Positions 45,385 through 54,208 of a stretch of DNA of 64,000 nucleotides are shown one piece after another; the first letter of the stretch is position 1; each line of letters opens with the position of its first letter. The stretch is from Dehalococcoidia bacterium (GTDB lineage Bacteria; Chloroflexota; Dehalococcoidia; Dehalococcoidales; UBA3254), in NCBI GenBank assembly GCA_025361145.1, contig JANYAV010000002.1:1-64000 (forward strand), written 5' to 3'. A program made the translations under genes and the position numbers. The notes beneath the pieces were generated by a model, which saw only the letters and a program-made list of their open reading frames with translations, did not search any database and was not told the origin of the DNA.

Positions 45385-45580
45385 TTATTTAATTGTTTGT
45401 AAAGATACAAACGCTTCATCAAAGCTCTTAGCAGCTGTCGCCTGCATACCTGGAGTAACGTGGCTGTAAGTATCGAGAGTGATTTGTATCGAACTATGTC
45501 CAAGTCTTTCTTGCACTATTTTGGGGTGAGGGTCACGCAAACCTAATAATTCAGATCGTCTTGATGAGTGTACCTCTCAT
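45385..45580 (-). pseudogene. Tyrosine recombinase (integrase) C-terminal remnant
   Basis: A frame without a start codon ends in LRDPHPKIVQERLGHSSIQ, then TLDTYSHVTPGMQ, the box II His and nucleophile Tyr of tyrosine recombinases. Upstream the frame breaks near the LRH motif (a stop codon and shifted bases at about 45580-45600), and no N-terminal part is seen. The rest of 45244-45806 holds nothing else that I can support. Confidence 0.82.
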
Positions 45581-45827
45581 AATTTACGCCTCCGGTATAC
45601 CTAATCATTAAGATGATAACATAAATGAATTATAGGTGTATTAAAGGTTCTTATCAATCGTGGCCAGTGTGCCAAACTTGATTACGTGTTCGGACTTGCA
45701 ATAATTTCACATGACTAGCTTCCGTTCATCGATCATAAGACAAGACTAGCATATGAAATGCCAAATGTTAGGTAAAACAATGTTTTAATTGTGTTAAAAT
45801 TAGAAAATGCCTAAGAAGGACGTAATA

Positions 45828-46352
45828 ATGAAGAAATTTTTCAAGGATGTATGGAAAGAATTTAAAAACAAGGGAGAAACGATAGGTTTAATTTTTTGTG
45901 TAATCGGATTTATTATCCTTATCGTAACAGGAGCATGGAACTTATCTAAAAGTTTAGAATTATTAGGCGTATCTCTCGGTTTATTATCCCTTGGTCTTGC
46001 AATGATATCTTTAGGGATGTCCGACAAATCAGATATTCGTTATACGGAAATACTAACTCGATTAGATAAAAATGTTTCTAAAGTACTTGAATATTATCCA
46101 TCGGATAAAATAGATATCCCACATGGCTCATCAAAAGATGTAGTCATTAAAGCACCCATCGCTGAGGCTTTTGTCAAAGGCTATGTGCCTGAAGTGACTA
46201 TTAAACCTGAATACTCTATTGAGATAAGTAAGATAAAAGCTCAAGCGAGGCTTGATGCTGATACCATGAAAGTTGGGTATGTAAGAGGCGAATTATACCA
46301 GATTGAAGATGGTAGTTGGGCCATACACTGGGGCGGAAAATATCAGTTGTAG
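45828..46352 (+). CDS. Membrane-anchored protein of unknown function in the element
   Basis: 174 residues from the ATG at 45828, which has AAGGA nine bases upstream; the ATG at 45807 would add seven residues. Two membrane helices (about residues 18-65) are followed by a soluble tail containing DIPHGSSKDVVIKAP and ending ELYQIEDGSWAIHWGGKYQL. Not recognised. Confidence 0.6.
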   Translation: MKKFFKDVWKEFKNKGETIGLIFCVIGFIILIVTGAWNLSKSLELLGVSLGLLSLGLAMISLGMSDKSDIRYTEILTRLDKNVSKVLEYYPSDKIDIPHGSSKDVVIKAPIAEAFVKGYVPEVTIKPEYSIEISKIKAQARLDADTMKVGYVRGELYQIEDGSWAIHWGGKYQL

Positions 46353-46589
46353 TATCACCGTACCAATCTGGATTGATTCGTAGGGTACCAAATATTAGTT
46401 TGCCTTTAGCCTAATGTCGGTGTAAAATATTATAGAAAATTTGAAAAGCAGTTAAGAAGGGAAAAAGGTTTACAATTCATATAGGTTTATTATATAAAGG
46501 ACAGCTACAAGCATATATGAAGTAGGCACTCTAGAGCAGACAGAACATAAATTGATAGAGTAAATTTCTACTTTGTACGCTGAAAATCC

Positions 46590-46725
46590 CCTCTCTACCT
46601 AATAAGAGTTATTAGGTCGAAAGTTCAACGAAGAAGTTGCAGGAAACTACTTAATGCGTTAAACGCATAGCGAAGGATCGGGTTTAAATGAGCAGGATAG
46701 TCTAACGGACTATCCTGCTTTTTTT
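46590..46725 (+). ncRNA. Candidate structured RNA in the element
   Basis: No gene fits 46353-46747, but this part carries three strong hairpins: ACCTAATAA/TTATTAGGT (46597-46617), ATGCGTT/AACGCAT (46654-46668) and the terminator at 46691. The 5' end is unknown and may lie further upstream. It could be a separate small RNA or a leader of the excisionase-like gene. I do not recognise a known RNA family. Confidence 0.4.
46691..46725 (+). terminator. Strong intrinsic terminator before the excisionase-like gene
   Basis: AGCAGGATAGTC, a five-base loop (TAACG), its exact complement, then seven T. It ends the candidate RNA and lies 23 bp before the next start codon. Confidence 0.92.
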
Positions 46726-46747
46726 ATTAAATATTTAGGGGTGAATA

Positions 46748-46918
46748 ATGGAACCAGAAAAGAAAGTAATAACCGAAAAAGAATTATCCGAAGCATTGGG
46801 AATATCAATAAATTTTGCTTATAAAGAAGTGCGGAATGGCAATATATTTTCGGTCAAGTGTGGCGATCGCTATCTAATACCAGTAAAATCTTTATATCGG
46901 ATGTTGTCCGTTGAGTAA
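46748..46918 (+). CDS. Excisionase-like helix-turn-helix protein
   Basis: A 56-residue protein: VITEKELSEALGISINFAYKEVRNG is a MerR/excisionase-type helix-turn-helix (here ELSEALGIS and FAYKEVRNG) and RYLIPVKSLYRML is the usual following wing. Such proteins bind DNA to direct excision or act as small repressors. It has AGGGGTG upstream. It supports the mobile nature of the region. The following gap 46919-47375 is AT-rich and holds no gene I can support. Confidence 0.78.
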   Translation: MEPEKKVITEKELSEALGISINFAYKEVRNGNIFSVKCGDRYLIPVKSLYRMLSVE

Positions 46919-47375
46919 GCAAAATAGGCAATATGGGCGGTCGGCGCAGCCTCCGCCGAAAAAGCAATATGGTATTATCAAGAAGCATATCTTATTTCTG
47001 GCTCAAAGCGTTTTTTAAACAGATTAATTTACATAGAATCCGATCTTAAAGCTAATATATCTATCCCTGGAGGCTATAAAAGAAGACTAATTGATAGTGC
47101 TAGAGATTTTATTAAGTGAAATTCACAATTTGAATGAATACTGGGTGAAGGAACCAATAATAAGTTTGGTATTGTTGAATTGACCGCATTACAGCCATAT
47201 TCAAGACAAGCCTGGGCGAATATTCCCAAAGCAGTTCCAGCAATTAAGCCCAACAAGAAACTAGAAATAAATTAAGAACTTTACCCATATGACGATATAA
47301 TAACAAAATAAGGAATATATCAAAAATAGGATTTATGGTATATAATTCCTTTAATCGATTTGTTGGGAGGATAAA

Positions 47376-48281
47376 TTGCCTAAAATATTATTCTATTGGT
47401 TATTGTCTATCTTCTTAGCGTTAACCTTTTTAACCAGTTGCGAAGTGCCGAGTAATTCCTCTGTAAATACACTGCCAGTATTTACAACCTCAATCCAGCC
47501 AACTTATAAACCAGCAATTACAAATTTAATAACTACGATACCTAAACCTGTAATCATCGGTTCGCCCACACAATCATCTATTACTTTAACACCACCAATT
47601 ACAACAAGCCCTATAACAAAAATAGAGCCATTCACTGCCAGTATCATTACCTTTCTAAACCTTGAAGCGAAAAAACAATACGCCGTGATTTTCACTAATA
47701 ATACACAAAATATTTTTAAGTTTAGTTGCACCATTAGACAACATGATAATAACGGTAACTATTTATCAGATTATAGTGTTACATCTGACTTCGTACCCGC
47801 AAACACGCATTATGTTTATGTATTACCACGGGAAATAGCCAAGGGTCTTACGATAAGTGACCCACAGATAGTAGGCGTATCACCATCTGCGCAGCCTAAA
47901 TTTGCTATTATCTCAATAAGTAATCTCAGTATTGTCCCTGAGTTAGCTGGGGATAATAGAGGTATCAATTCATTTTCTTATATAACCGGAACGTTATTAA
48001 ATACTGGTACTGTGAATTTTGGAACAGGGGTTAGTGGAGAAGGAATAACACCAAAGTCGATAATTATACAAATATTGAAACGTACTTATGATAGTGGTTT
48101 TACTTTAGCTGCAAGTAGTGAAGCATTATCCTCTCCTGAAGTAAATGGAGTCAGAATTACGATGCCACCTCCTGGAGAACATGTCGTTTTTTATATTCCG
48201 TTATATGAAAGTGTAATTATTAAAGATGCGCAAAAAGCAATAATTGATGGCGAGATCACGATTTTAGCTCCTGGTAGGTAA
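47376..48281 (+). CDS. Lipoprotein of unknown function
   Basis: A 301-residue protein starting at TTG with GGGAGG five bases upstream. The signal peptide ends in a lipobox-like TSC (FLTSCEVP); a Thr/Pro/Ser-rich linker of about 60 residues follows, then two beta-rich parts (residues 95-165 and 170-300, the second reading NFGTGVSGEG and ITMPPPGEHVVFY). Same style as the chromosomal lipoproteins in this window, so possibly native to the host group. Confidence 0.72.
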   Translation: MPKILFYWLLSIFLALTFLTSCEVPSNSSVNTLPVFTTSIQPTYKPAITNLITTIPKPVIIGSPTQSSITLTPPITTSPITKIEPFTASIITFLNLEAKKQYAVIFTNNTQNIFKFSCTIRQHDNNGNYLSDYSVTSDFVPANTHYVYVLPREIAKGLTISDPQIVGVSPSAQPKFAIISISNLSIVPELAGDNRGINSFSYITGTLLNTGTVNFGTGVSGEGITPKSIIIQILKRTYDSGFTLAASSEALSSPEVNGVRITMPPPGEHVVFYIPLYESVIIKDAQKAIIDGEITILAPGR

Positions 48282-48494
48282 AGGTCAAGATGGACAAAAT
48301 TTAGCCTAGTTCGCAAACACTAATTTATTAGGTAATTTGCTGCCATTTTGATGACTTTATTAAAGTGATTCTAGTATCGAGTAGTTTTAACTTGAAATTT
48401 ATGCTAACAGAGAGTTTTAGTGATATGTACTGCTAGGCACAAAGTAACGATAATTGAAGACTTCGAAGCCAGTGGTTGAGTATTAGAAAATTAA

Positions 48495-48515
48495 TGGCAC
48501 TAATTTGGCACTAAT
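48495..48515. repeat. Paired TGGCACTAA motif, right end of the element
   Basis: TGGCACTAA at 48495 and 48506, the same 11-bp spacing as at 43835/43846. The gap 48282-48622 holds otherwise only AT-rich sequence. Confidence 0.6.
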
Positions 48516-48622
48516 GCTTTTCTATAGAGGGTTAAAAATAGGGTTATTTGAGGCTAAAACAAGAATAGGCACGAAGTAAGAGTTTAGCTTTAAAAACAGT
48601 AGAAAACTAGGCTAGAGACAGA

Positions 48623-48661
48623 TTTCAAGACCGCTACCATAGACCACTCGGACACCCATCC
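48623..48661 (-). repeat. tRNA-Ser 5'-half fragment (distal att copy)
   Basis: 39 bases identical to 43753-43791. The sequence stops at the anticodon loop and has no 3' half, so it is not a functional tRNA. Confidence 0.93.
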
Positions 48662-48740
48662 ATGAAGCATAAAACCCAAATATTAAGGTTAAATCAACGC
48701 TGAAATAACACCCATAATTGGTATCGAGGACACGCTTGTC

Positions 48741-48769
48741 ATTATAACTTTTAGTGCATGCTTCGTCAA
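48741..48769 (-). promoter_or_regulatory. Displaced original tRNA-Ser promoter
   Basis: TTGACG (48764-48769), 17 bp, TATAAT (48741-48746) on the minus strand, with bases around the -10 (GTTATAATGACAA) shared with the element-borne copy. It now points only at the tRNA fragment. Confidence 0.7.
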
Positions 48770-48910
48770 AGAAGACTATGTGTTGGTATGTTCATCTCGA
48801 TTTAGATGTGCTAGTGTGCATCATAAGTCTGACGTCATTTTAGGGAGGACGTCATAACACTTCTTTTTCTTGGTTTTATCTTGAGGTTTTCTTAAACAAA
48901 TTGCTTGCCG

Positions 48911-49153
48911 CTAGCCCAGGTCTTTTTTGATCTGATCGAACTCTTCTTTCGTGATTTCACCCTTCGCATACCGCTCCTTGGCGATATCGAGCGGACTTCG
49001 GATCTCCCTGCTTCCTCCTCCGGATATATTGCCCCTGGTTAATCTGGTTATTAACCACACTACCAGCGCGATAATTCCACCCCAAAATATTATCATCAGA
49101 AAAATCATCAAACCCATCCCCCAACCCCAGTTTCCCCAATCCCACCACATCAT
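48911..49153 (-). CDS. SHOCT-domain membrane miniprotein
   Basis: An 80-residue protein: a Trp/Gly-rich start ([12 protein letters not shown]), one membrane helix, and a C-terminal SHOCT motif ([26 protein letters not shown], seen as [18 protein letters not shown]). GGAGGTGA precedes the ATG. SHOCT domains are short oligomerisation modules; function unknown. Confidence 0.85.
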   Translation of the reverse strand: MMWWDWGNWGWGMGLMIFLMIIFWGGIIALVVWLITRLTRGNISGGGSREIRSPLDIAKERYAKGEITKEEFDQIKKDLG

Positions 49154-49257
49154 AAGTCACCTCCAAATATTTTAAGTATCTTATTTATCATTATAGCCAT
49201 AGGGTCGCCAAATAAATTTTCGATTTAACATAGTACGCCTACTTGCATATCGTTGTA

Positions 49258-49291
49258 AAAAAAGCTGGAGGCAAATGTCTCCAGCTTTTTT
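49258..49291 (-). terminator. Bidirectional terminator between the SHOCT gene and the FAD/Fe-S gene
   Basis: A perfect 13-bp stem (49258-49270 with 49279-49291) around GCAAATGT, giving T-tracts on both strands. It ends the large minus-strand gene to its right. Confidence 0.9.
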
Positions 49292-49319
49292 AAGGTCTCT
49301 ACTACCCACTAACTACTAA

Positions 49320-52300
49320 TTACTTCTTCTCTTTCCCCTGTAGATACTTAATCATCGGCCCTGTTACCAGGGGCACTACGTCCTTGATCATATGCGGCAT
49401 CAGGTTGTCCATGACCTTAGGCATCAATAGCGGCATTTGCTCCGCCATATAATCCGGCATAGGAATCGCATCTGCTACCCTCTTGAGCATGGTCGGCATA
49501 ACCTTTGGCATCATCATTGGCAGCAATCTGGGGAAGAGTATTGGGAACATTGGTTTCATCAAATTTAAGGCTCCCGGAATTTTGCCCATCGCCCGCATCA
49601 TTGGTCCCATTCCGAAGGGCATGGCGTCTATCATCTCCGGCCACATGGTCCCCATTAACTTGGCGAAACCTTCCGGTGTCATTAATGCGATCATGGCTTC
49701 AAATACTGCCCACTGCCGCTGTACTTCGGGATGGGGGTCGGGCAACTCAAAACCTAATCTCTCCGCGGCGAAATGGGCCAGGTCTACTACTTCCACGGGT
49801 AATTTTTTCTTGTCCGCGCTTACCCTTAGCTGAAATTCGCAGCAGGGACATAGGGCTACCACCTTTTCAGCTCCCACCGCCGCGGCTTCATCCAATCTGG
49901 TCTTGCCTATCTCGGCTGCCACTGGCGGATCTTTAATTAAAGTTAATACGCTGCCGCAGCACAGTCCTTCCTCGCGGTTGTGTTCCATTTCCACTACTTT
50001 GACCCCGGGGATTGCTGCCAGCATCTGGCGCGGCGGTTCATAGATGCTGGAAACCCGGCCAGCGTGGCAGGAATCATGCCAGGTTACCGTGCAGGGTTTT
50101 TGTCCATTGGCTGGGAATTTGAATTCTCCTGCGCTTATTTTCTCAGCCAGAATTTCACTGTAATGCCGTGTTTTGATGTTGTATTCAATGCCTAAATTTT
50201 TGGTCCATTTAGGGTAAACATGGCGCCACATCATATCGCAGGCTGGGCAAGAAGTAATTACCGTGTCTGCCCCGGCTTCTTTAACTGCTTTAATATTTTT
50301 CCTGAGGGTTGCCTCAAAGACGTCCCATTTACCGCATACCAGCATGGGTGTCCCGCAGCAGCTTTCCTTGTTTCCCACATTTGTGAAATCAACACCGGCG
50401 GCATCTAGCAGTCTGACGCTGGCAATCGCGATGTCCTTTTCCACGTAACTGGCAGTGCAGCCGGCAAAATAGACTGTCTTAGCTTGAATACCTGGGCCGT
50501 GTTTGACTAGTAAATCTTTGGGGAACCAGTCGCTCCTGTTTTTCCTGTAGCCCGCCCAGATATCGCCTTCTTCGGTCAGGGCTGCAGCCATCATCTCGAA
50601 GGGTGGGAAGGTCATTTTTTTCTCTGTGTGTATCAGCTCTCCCCTCAATTTCATCCAGGATGACTCGATGGGCAGGGACACCGAGCAGCGGTTATTGCAT
50701 ATTTCGCAGGTAGTGCAGGCTACTATGGAATCCACCATGAATTGATCCCATTTCTCATGGCCTTCCAGGTATTCACGCAGCCAGTACCATTTGCCTCTGG
50801 GAGACTGACTCTCCCAGCCTCTACCGTAAAATTGGTCGCAATTATCTACGCAATATCCGCATTGAGAGCAGGCATAGGCATACCAGGCCACATCCCCCGG
50901 AATGCCTTTGGCTGGCGTTAGCCTTGGCCTTTCCCCAATCTGAGTTACCACGCTGTTGCCAAAAGGTCGGATCAGGGGCTCACAAGCTCCGGAAATATTC
51001 ATGATTATTGGCAGACTGCCCTGGCCAATTACTTTGCCAGGATTCAGTATACCTTTAGGGTCTACTTCTTGCTTGAAAGCCTTGACTCTGGCGGCTCTCT
51101 CTTTACCCATGACTTGATTTAACTTGTTAGCGTAGTACAATCCGGTAGAATACGGACGTCCGCCGTATTTTTCGGCAATTTTCATAATAGTCAAAGACAG
51201 ACCGAAGACAAAGTTATATCTAAATTTGCGCTGATCACTGGGAATAAGGCCCAGAATTACCGCTTCCGGTTCACCTGTGCCTTCTTTGCGGACGATAATG
51301 CCCTCTTTGACCAGAGGTTGTTTTACTACACGCTCAAGCTCGTCCATCATTTTTGCTAGATTGGAGAGCGGCACAACCACCTCAGCCGGTACCAGGCTGG
51401 GCCCCAGCCGCTTAACCGCCATTATCTTGAATCGATTTTCCCACTCATGCTGGGCGATATCGTCTGGTAGCTTTTCGGCCTTAAAACGTTTTATTATTTC
51501 TGGTAGCTTGTTCATAACCACTGAACGGTCTTTAGAGCGGAAAGCTATAGTAGTGATAAATAACTTGGGTAGAAGCACACGCTTTTCCACCGCATGTTCA
51601 AGATGCTCTCTCAACGGGACTACATTCCTGAGTTCAGCCATTAAAGGATTAATAAATATTAGTGACCATATCGGCAGCTTTTCATCTACCAGCGACTGTA
51701 TCAGTCCCTGCATACTAGCGGTATCCGAGCTTCCCAGGGCTACAATATCCAAATTTTCCTGAGGTTGAACGCGCAGAGTCACTTCACTGATCAGTCCGGT
51801 AATGCCTCCGGCTTCGCTGACCAGGTCGAGGTCTTTCCCTTCCAATATTCGTACGCTTCCATCAGGCAGCACTACCCGGGCTTTGATTACATTGTCTCTG
51901 AACCAGCCGGATTCAAATGAGCCGATACCCGCTCCTCCCTGGGCGAGCCACCCGCCCACACTGGCTGCCGGGTAGCTGGAGGGATAAAGCCTCAGTGTCA
52001 GTCCCTGTTTTAGCAATTCCCTGTCTAGCTTTTCAAAAACTATGCCAGGTTGCACCGTAGCGGTCATGGCCTTCGGGTCAATGCTCAGAATATCTTTCAT
52101 CCGGTAGAAATCTACTACCAGCCCCTGTTTAATCGGTAGCACACCTCCATATCCTGTAGTGGCCTTGCCTCTGGGAGTTAGCGGTATACTTTGTTCCGCT
52201 GCCCATTTAACCAGCTCTTGTAATTCTTTTTCGGAGGTTGGCTGCGCCACCGCGTCCGGAATAGTGTTTCCTACCAGCGGTGCAATCATACTCGGCAGGG

Positions 52301-52406
52301 CCGCGATATCATGTCCGTACAGCATCCTTTCTGTTGCATTAAAAGACACGCGGCTGCCCAATGTTTGCTCCAGGTAATCTCTGTTCGCTTTGCTGATTTT
52401 GCTCAT
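49320..52406 (-). CDS. FAD-linked oxidase fused to Fe-S (CCG-domain) reductase, with Met/Pro-rich tail
   Basis: A 1028-residue fusion. Residues about 1-470 are a GlcD-type FAD-binding dehydrogenase (TPRGKATTGYGG is the FAD loop). Residues 510-575 hold two [4Fe-4S] loops (CSQCGYCVDNC and CTTCEICNNRC). Residues 650-900 contain two CCG domains (NKESCCGTP, EEGLCCGSV). It probably oxidises a 2-hydroxy acid such as lactate or glycolate and passes electrons to Fe-S centres. The last 125 residues are unusual, with 25 Met and many Pro in repeats such as MMMPKVMPTML. An ArsR-type regulator lies 370 bp upstream. Confidence 0.9.
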   Translation of the reverse strand: MSKISKANRDYLEQTLGSRVSFNATERMLYGHDIAALPSMIAPLVGNTIPDAVAQPTSEKELQELVKWAAEQSIPLTPRGKATTGYGGVLPIKQGLVVDFYRMKDILSIDPKAMTATVQPGIVFEKLDRELLKQGLTLRLYPSSYPAASVGGWLAQGGAGIGSFESGWFRDNVIKARVVLPDGSVRILEGKDLDLVSEAGGITGLISEVTLRVQPQENLDIVALGSSDTASMQGLIQSLVDEKLPIWSLIFINPLMAELRNVVPLREHLEHAVEKRVLLPKLFITTIAFRSKDRSVVMNKLPEIIKRFKAEKLPDDIAQHEWENRFKIMAVKRLGPSLVPAEVVVPLSNLAKMMDELERVVKQPLVKEGIIVRKEGTGEPEAVILGLIPSDQRKFRYNFVFGLSLTIMKIAEKYGGRPYSTGLYYANKLNQVMGKERAARVKAFKQEVDPKGILNPGKVIGQGSLPIIMNISGACEPLIRPFGNSVVTQIGERPRLTPAKGIPGDVAWYAYACSQCGYCVDNCDQFYGRGWESQSPRGKWYWLREYLEGHEKWDQFMVDSIVACTTCEICNNRCSVSLPIESSWMKLRGELIHTEKKMTFPPFEMMAAALTEEGDIWAGYRKNRSDWFPKDLLVKHGPGIQAKTVYFAGCTASYVEKDIAIASVRLLDAAGVDFTNVGNKESCCGTPMLVCGKWDVFEATLRKNIKAVKEAGADTVITSCPACDMMWRHVYPKWTKNLGIEYNIKTRHYSEILAEKISAGEFKFPANGQKPCTVTWHDSCHAGRVSSIYEPPRQMLAAIPGVKVVEMEHNREEGLCCGSVLTLIKDPPVAAEIGKTRLDEAAAVGAEKVVALCPCCEFQLRVSADKKKLPVEVVDLAHFAAERLGFELPDPHPEVQRQWAVFEAMIALMTPEGFAKLMGTMWPEMIDAMPFGMGPMMRAMGKIPGALNLMKPMFPILFPRLLPMMMPKVMPTMLKRVADAIPMPDYMAEQMPLLMPKVMDNLMPHMIKDVVPLVTGPMIKYLQGKEKK

Positions 52407-52462
52407 TCCCTTTCCTCCGTCTTCTTACGCTTTGCAATGTTGGAGTCCGCCTGCGGCGGAAG

Positions 52463-52712
52463 CTCTGGTGTCATCCTGGAATCCTCGAAATGCCTTGACT
52501 CACCTCAGCGAATAGGATAGTGGGTACCTTAAGGGTGCTGGCTGAAGATCTGGGGTAGTGCATACTTTAGTTCTCTCCTATCTCCCTCGTAACTCGAAAT
52601 TAGAAGCTAGTTACTGAAAACTGTTATCTGACCATTGTAAACTGATCTCTGGTGTCATCCTGGAAGCCTCGAAGGGCGAGGCTGAAGGATCTGGGGTAGT
52701 GCGTACTTTGTT
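52463..52712. repeat. Local imperfect direct repeats
   Basis: The block CTCTGGTGTCATCCTGGAA (52463 region) recurs at about 52648, and GGATCTGGGGTAGTGC with a following TACTTT occurs in both (the first reads GATCTGGGGTAGTGCA). They fill the 370-bp gap 52407-52776, which holds no gene. Confidence 0.6.
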
Positions 52713-52776
52713 GCTCCTCTTCTCTCCACTGTTAACTGACAACTAATAATTATTAACTACTTTTGCCCTTTGACTT

Positions 52777-53109
52777 TTATAGGTATCTATCCGCTTGCTC
52801 TCTATTTTTGGCTAAACGGTTTAAAAGGACTTCGTGTACCAGGTCGCAAGCTTCAATTATTTTTTCATCTGTCAATCGATAAAAAACATTTATGCCCTCA
52901 CGGCGGGGAGTTACTACCCCTTTATTGCGCAGCAGGGCAAGTTGTCTTGAAACTATCGCTTGAGGCAGTTTTAGAATATCCGCCAGTTCACCTACCTGCT
53001 TTTCGCCGTAGCGCAACTGGTTGATAATCAATAGTCTCTTATAATCAGAAAATGTCTTGCACATTTCAGCTTTTAGTTTAAACAGCTCAATTTCGCGTTC
53101 TGTAGGCAT
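52777..53109 (-). CDS. ArsR-family winged-helix regulator
   Basis: A 110-residue protein from the ATG at 53109, with GGAGAG upstream; the TTG at 53115 is less likely. ArsR features are FSDYKRLLIINQLRYGEKQVGELADIL, and the recognition part LPQAIVSRQLALLRNKGVV with RREGINVFYRL (wing). No metal-binding Cys is seen, so the signal is probably not a metal, and a redox or sulfur signal is possible. It may control itself and the FAD/Fe-S gene downstream. Confidence 0.9.
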   Translation of the reverse strand: MPTEREIELFKLKAEMCKTFSDYKRLLIINQLRYGEKQVGELADILKLPQAIVSRQLALLRNKGVVTPRREGINVFYRLTDEKIIEACDLVHEVLLNRLAKNREQADRYL

Positions 53110-53122
53110 ATTCAACTCTCCA

Positions 53123-53144
53123 TATATATAAATAAATATATATA
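53123..53144 (-). promoter_or_regulatory. Possible ArsR operator
   Basis: TATATATA-N6-TATATATA lies 14 bp upstream of the regulator start codon. AT-rich inverted repeats at this place are usual for ArsR autoregulation, but AT richness alone could produce it. Confidence 0.45.
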
Positions 53145-53399
53145 CAATATTATGCTAGTCCCTGTTCTCCTTGTTGTCAATATCTGGAAATTCGTACTCG
53201 AATCTGGAAGTTTTCCCAAAAAATCATTATTGTAATAAAATTATATAAGCCTTAAAATTGGCATAAATAAAAACGCTCTTTTAATAGCTTTCGTTAAAAT
53301 CCATATCATTAAATAGAAGACTACAAATTGGATTATAATAAATCTCCGCAAAGCACCCCTGCCCTGGAAAAAGTCTTGAACAGAATATGAGGATTTACC

Positions 53400-54044
53400 A
53401 TGAGCCGGTTTCATTCATTAATCAGGTCCGGAGAAAATATCTGCCGTGATCTGGCTAAACTGTATAGAAAAATACGGTGGCCGATTACTTCTGCTATCTG
53501 CCGCGTTCTGATGCTCATGCATATAAACCAGTCACATCTGACACTGAGCCGCATTTTTGTTTTAATTGCTCTCTATTTTACCTGGGTAAATTCTTTTTTC
53601 ACCACTGCACTGATTTTAATGTTGACCGTCTTTATACTGGATTGCCTGGACGGAGATCTATCGCGGATGCTGGGCCACGAAACTCCTGTGGGTGAATTTG
53701 AAGATGTCATGGCGGATAATTTAGCCTGCCTGATTCTGCCTTTGGCTCTTATTCAAACAGGTAGGTTGAATAGTGTTTTAGGAGCACTCTTTATTTTTTC
53801 AGCTTTATCCGTCCTTTGGCTGGCTAAAAGGAAAATATTGCGGAATGGCAATGATATCCAATTACTTTTCTGGCCTAAGGGCGATATCTTCCAAAGTCTC
53901 TCAAGAAAAGTTATCTGGTTTGTGATGTATCTTTTCGTTTTTTTTAGAATTGATATTTTTAATCCCAGTTATGCGGTAATCTCGATAGTGCTGTGTATCT
54001 CAACAGCGGTGAACTACTATCAGATCGTAAAATCAAGGTTATAG
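53400..54044 (+). CDS. CDP-alcohol phosphatidyltransferase, paralogue 1
   Basis: A 214-residue membrane protein. The catalytic motif D-x2-DG-x2-(A/S)R-x8-G-x3-D-x3-D is complete (DCLDGDLSR, then GEFEDVMAD), with Ser replacing the usual Ala. Several membrane helices follow. The enzyme swaps CMP of a CDP-activated lipid for an alcohol. The acceptor is unknown. A paralogue with the same unusual motif is on the opposite strand at 54880. Confidence 0.88.
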   Translation: MSRFHSLIRSGENICRDLAKLYRKIRWPITSAICRVLMLMHINQSHLTLSRIFVLIALYFTWVNSFFTTALILMLTVFILDCLDGDLSRMLGHETPVGEFEDVMADNLACLILPLALIQTGRLNSVLGALFIFSALSVLWLAKRKILRNGNDIQLLFWPKGDIFQSLSRKVIWFVMYLFVFFRIDIFNPSYAVISIVLCISTAVNYYQIVKSRL

Positions 54045-54088
54045 CCGGAATCATTTCCGAGCTAGTACGTGTAGTGTCTCCTGGTTCT

Positions 54089-54140
54089 CTAAAGGTTGGA
54101 CCTCGCAGTCTCCCTTTCCCGGTGCAGGTCCGACCTTTAG
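54089..54140. repeat. Dispersed hairpin repeat, copy 2
   Basis: A 15-bp inverted repeat with one G.T pair (54089-54103 with 54126-54140), loop GCAGTCTCCCTTTCCCGGTGC, almost the same as 33477-33528. Confidence 0.75.
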
Positions 54141-54208
54141 AAATCATCTTCCCGGGTCCAGTGTAAGGAACGAATCGTGATGAACTTTGACCTGATCGAT
54201 TTCGGATA

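Larger units (their letters stand above)
43753..48661. mobile_element. Integrated element in tRNA-Ser, about 4.9 kb
   Basis: A 39-bp perfect direct repeat, the tRNA-Ser 5' half from the anticodon loop to the acceptor, bounds the region at 43753-43791 and 48623-48661. Inside are a tyrosine-integrase remnant, an excisionase-like gene, two membrane proteins, a 240-residue protein, a lipoprotein and AT-rich DNA unlike the flanks. The integrase is broken, so the element is probably immobile now. The left gap 43792-44103 holds only the att-proximal sequence and a promoter. Confidence 0.85.

Noticed and set aside
46562-46579. AAATTTCTACTTTGTACG resembles the 3' part of Cas12a CRISPR repeats.
   Set aside because: It occurs once, the repeat stem (TCTAC with GTAGA) does not pair here, and there is no array or cas gene.
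47074-47256. A 60-residue open frame on the minus strand in the element.
   Set aside because: No ribosome-binding site and an unconvincing composition; the region looks non-coding.
48623-48661. A second tRNA-Ser gene.
   Set aside because: Only the 5' half is present, ending at the anticodon loop; it is the distal copy of an attachment-site duplication.
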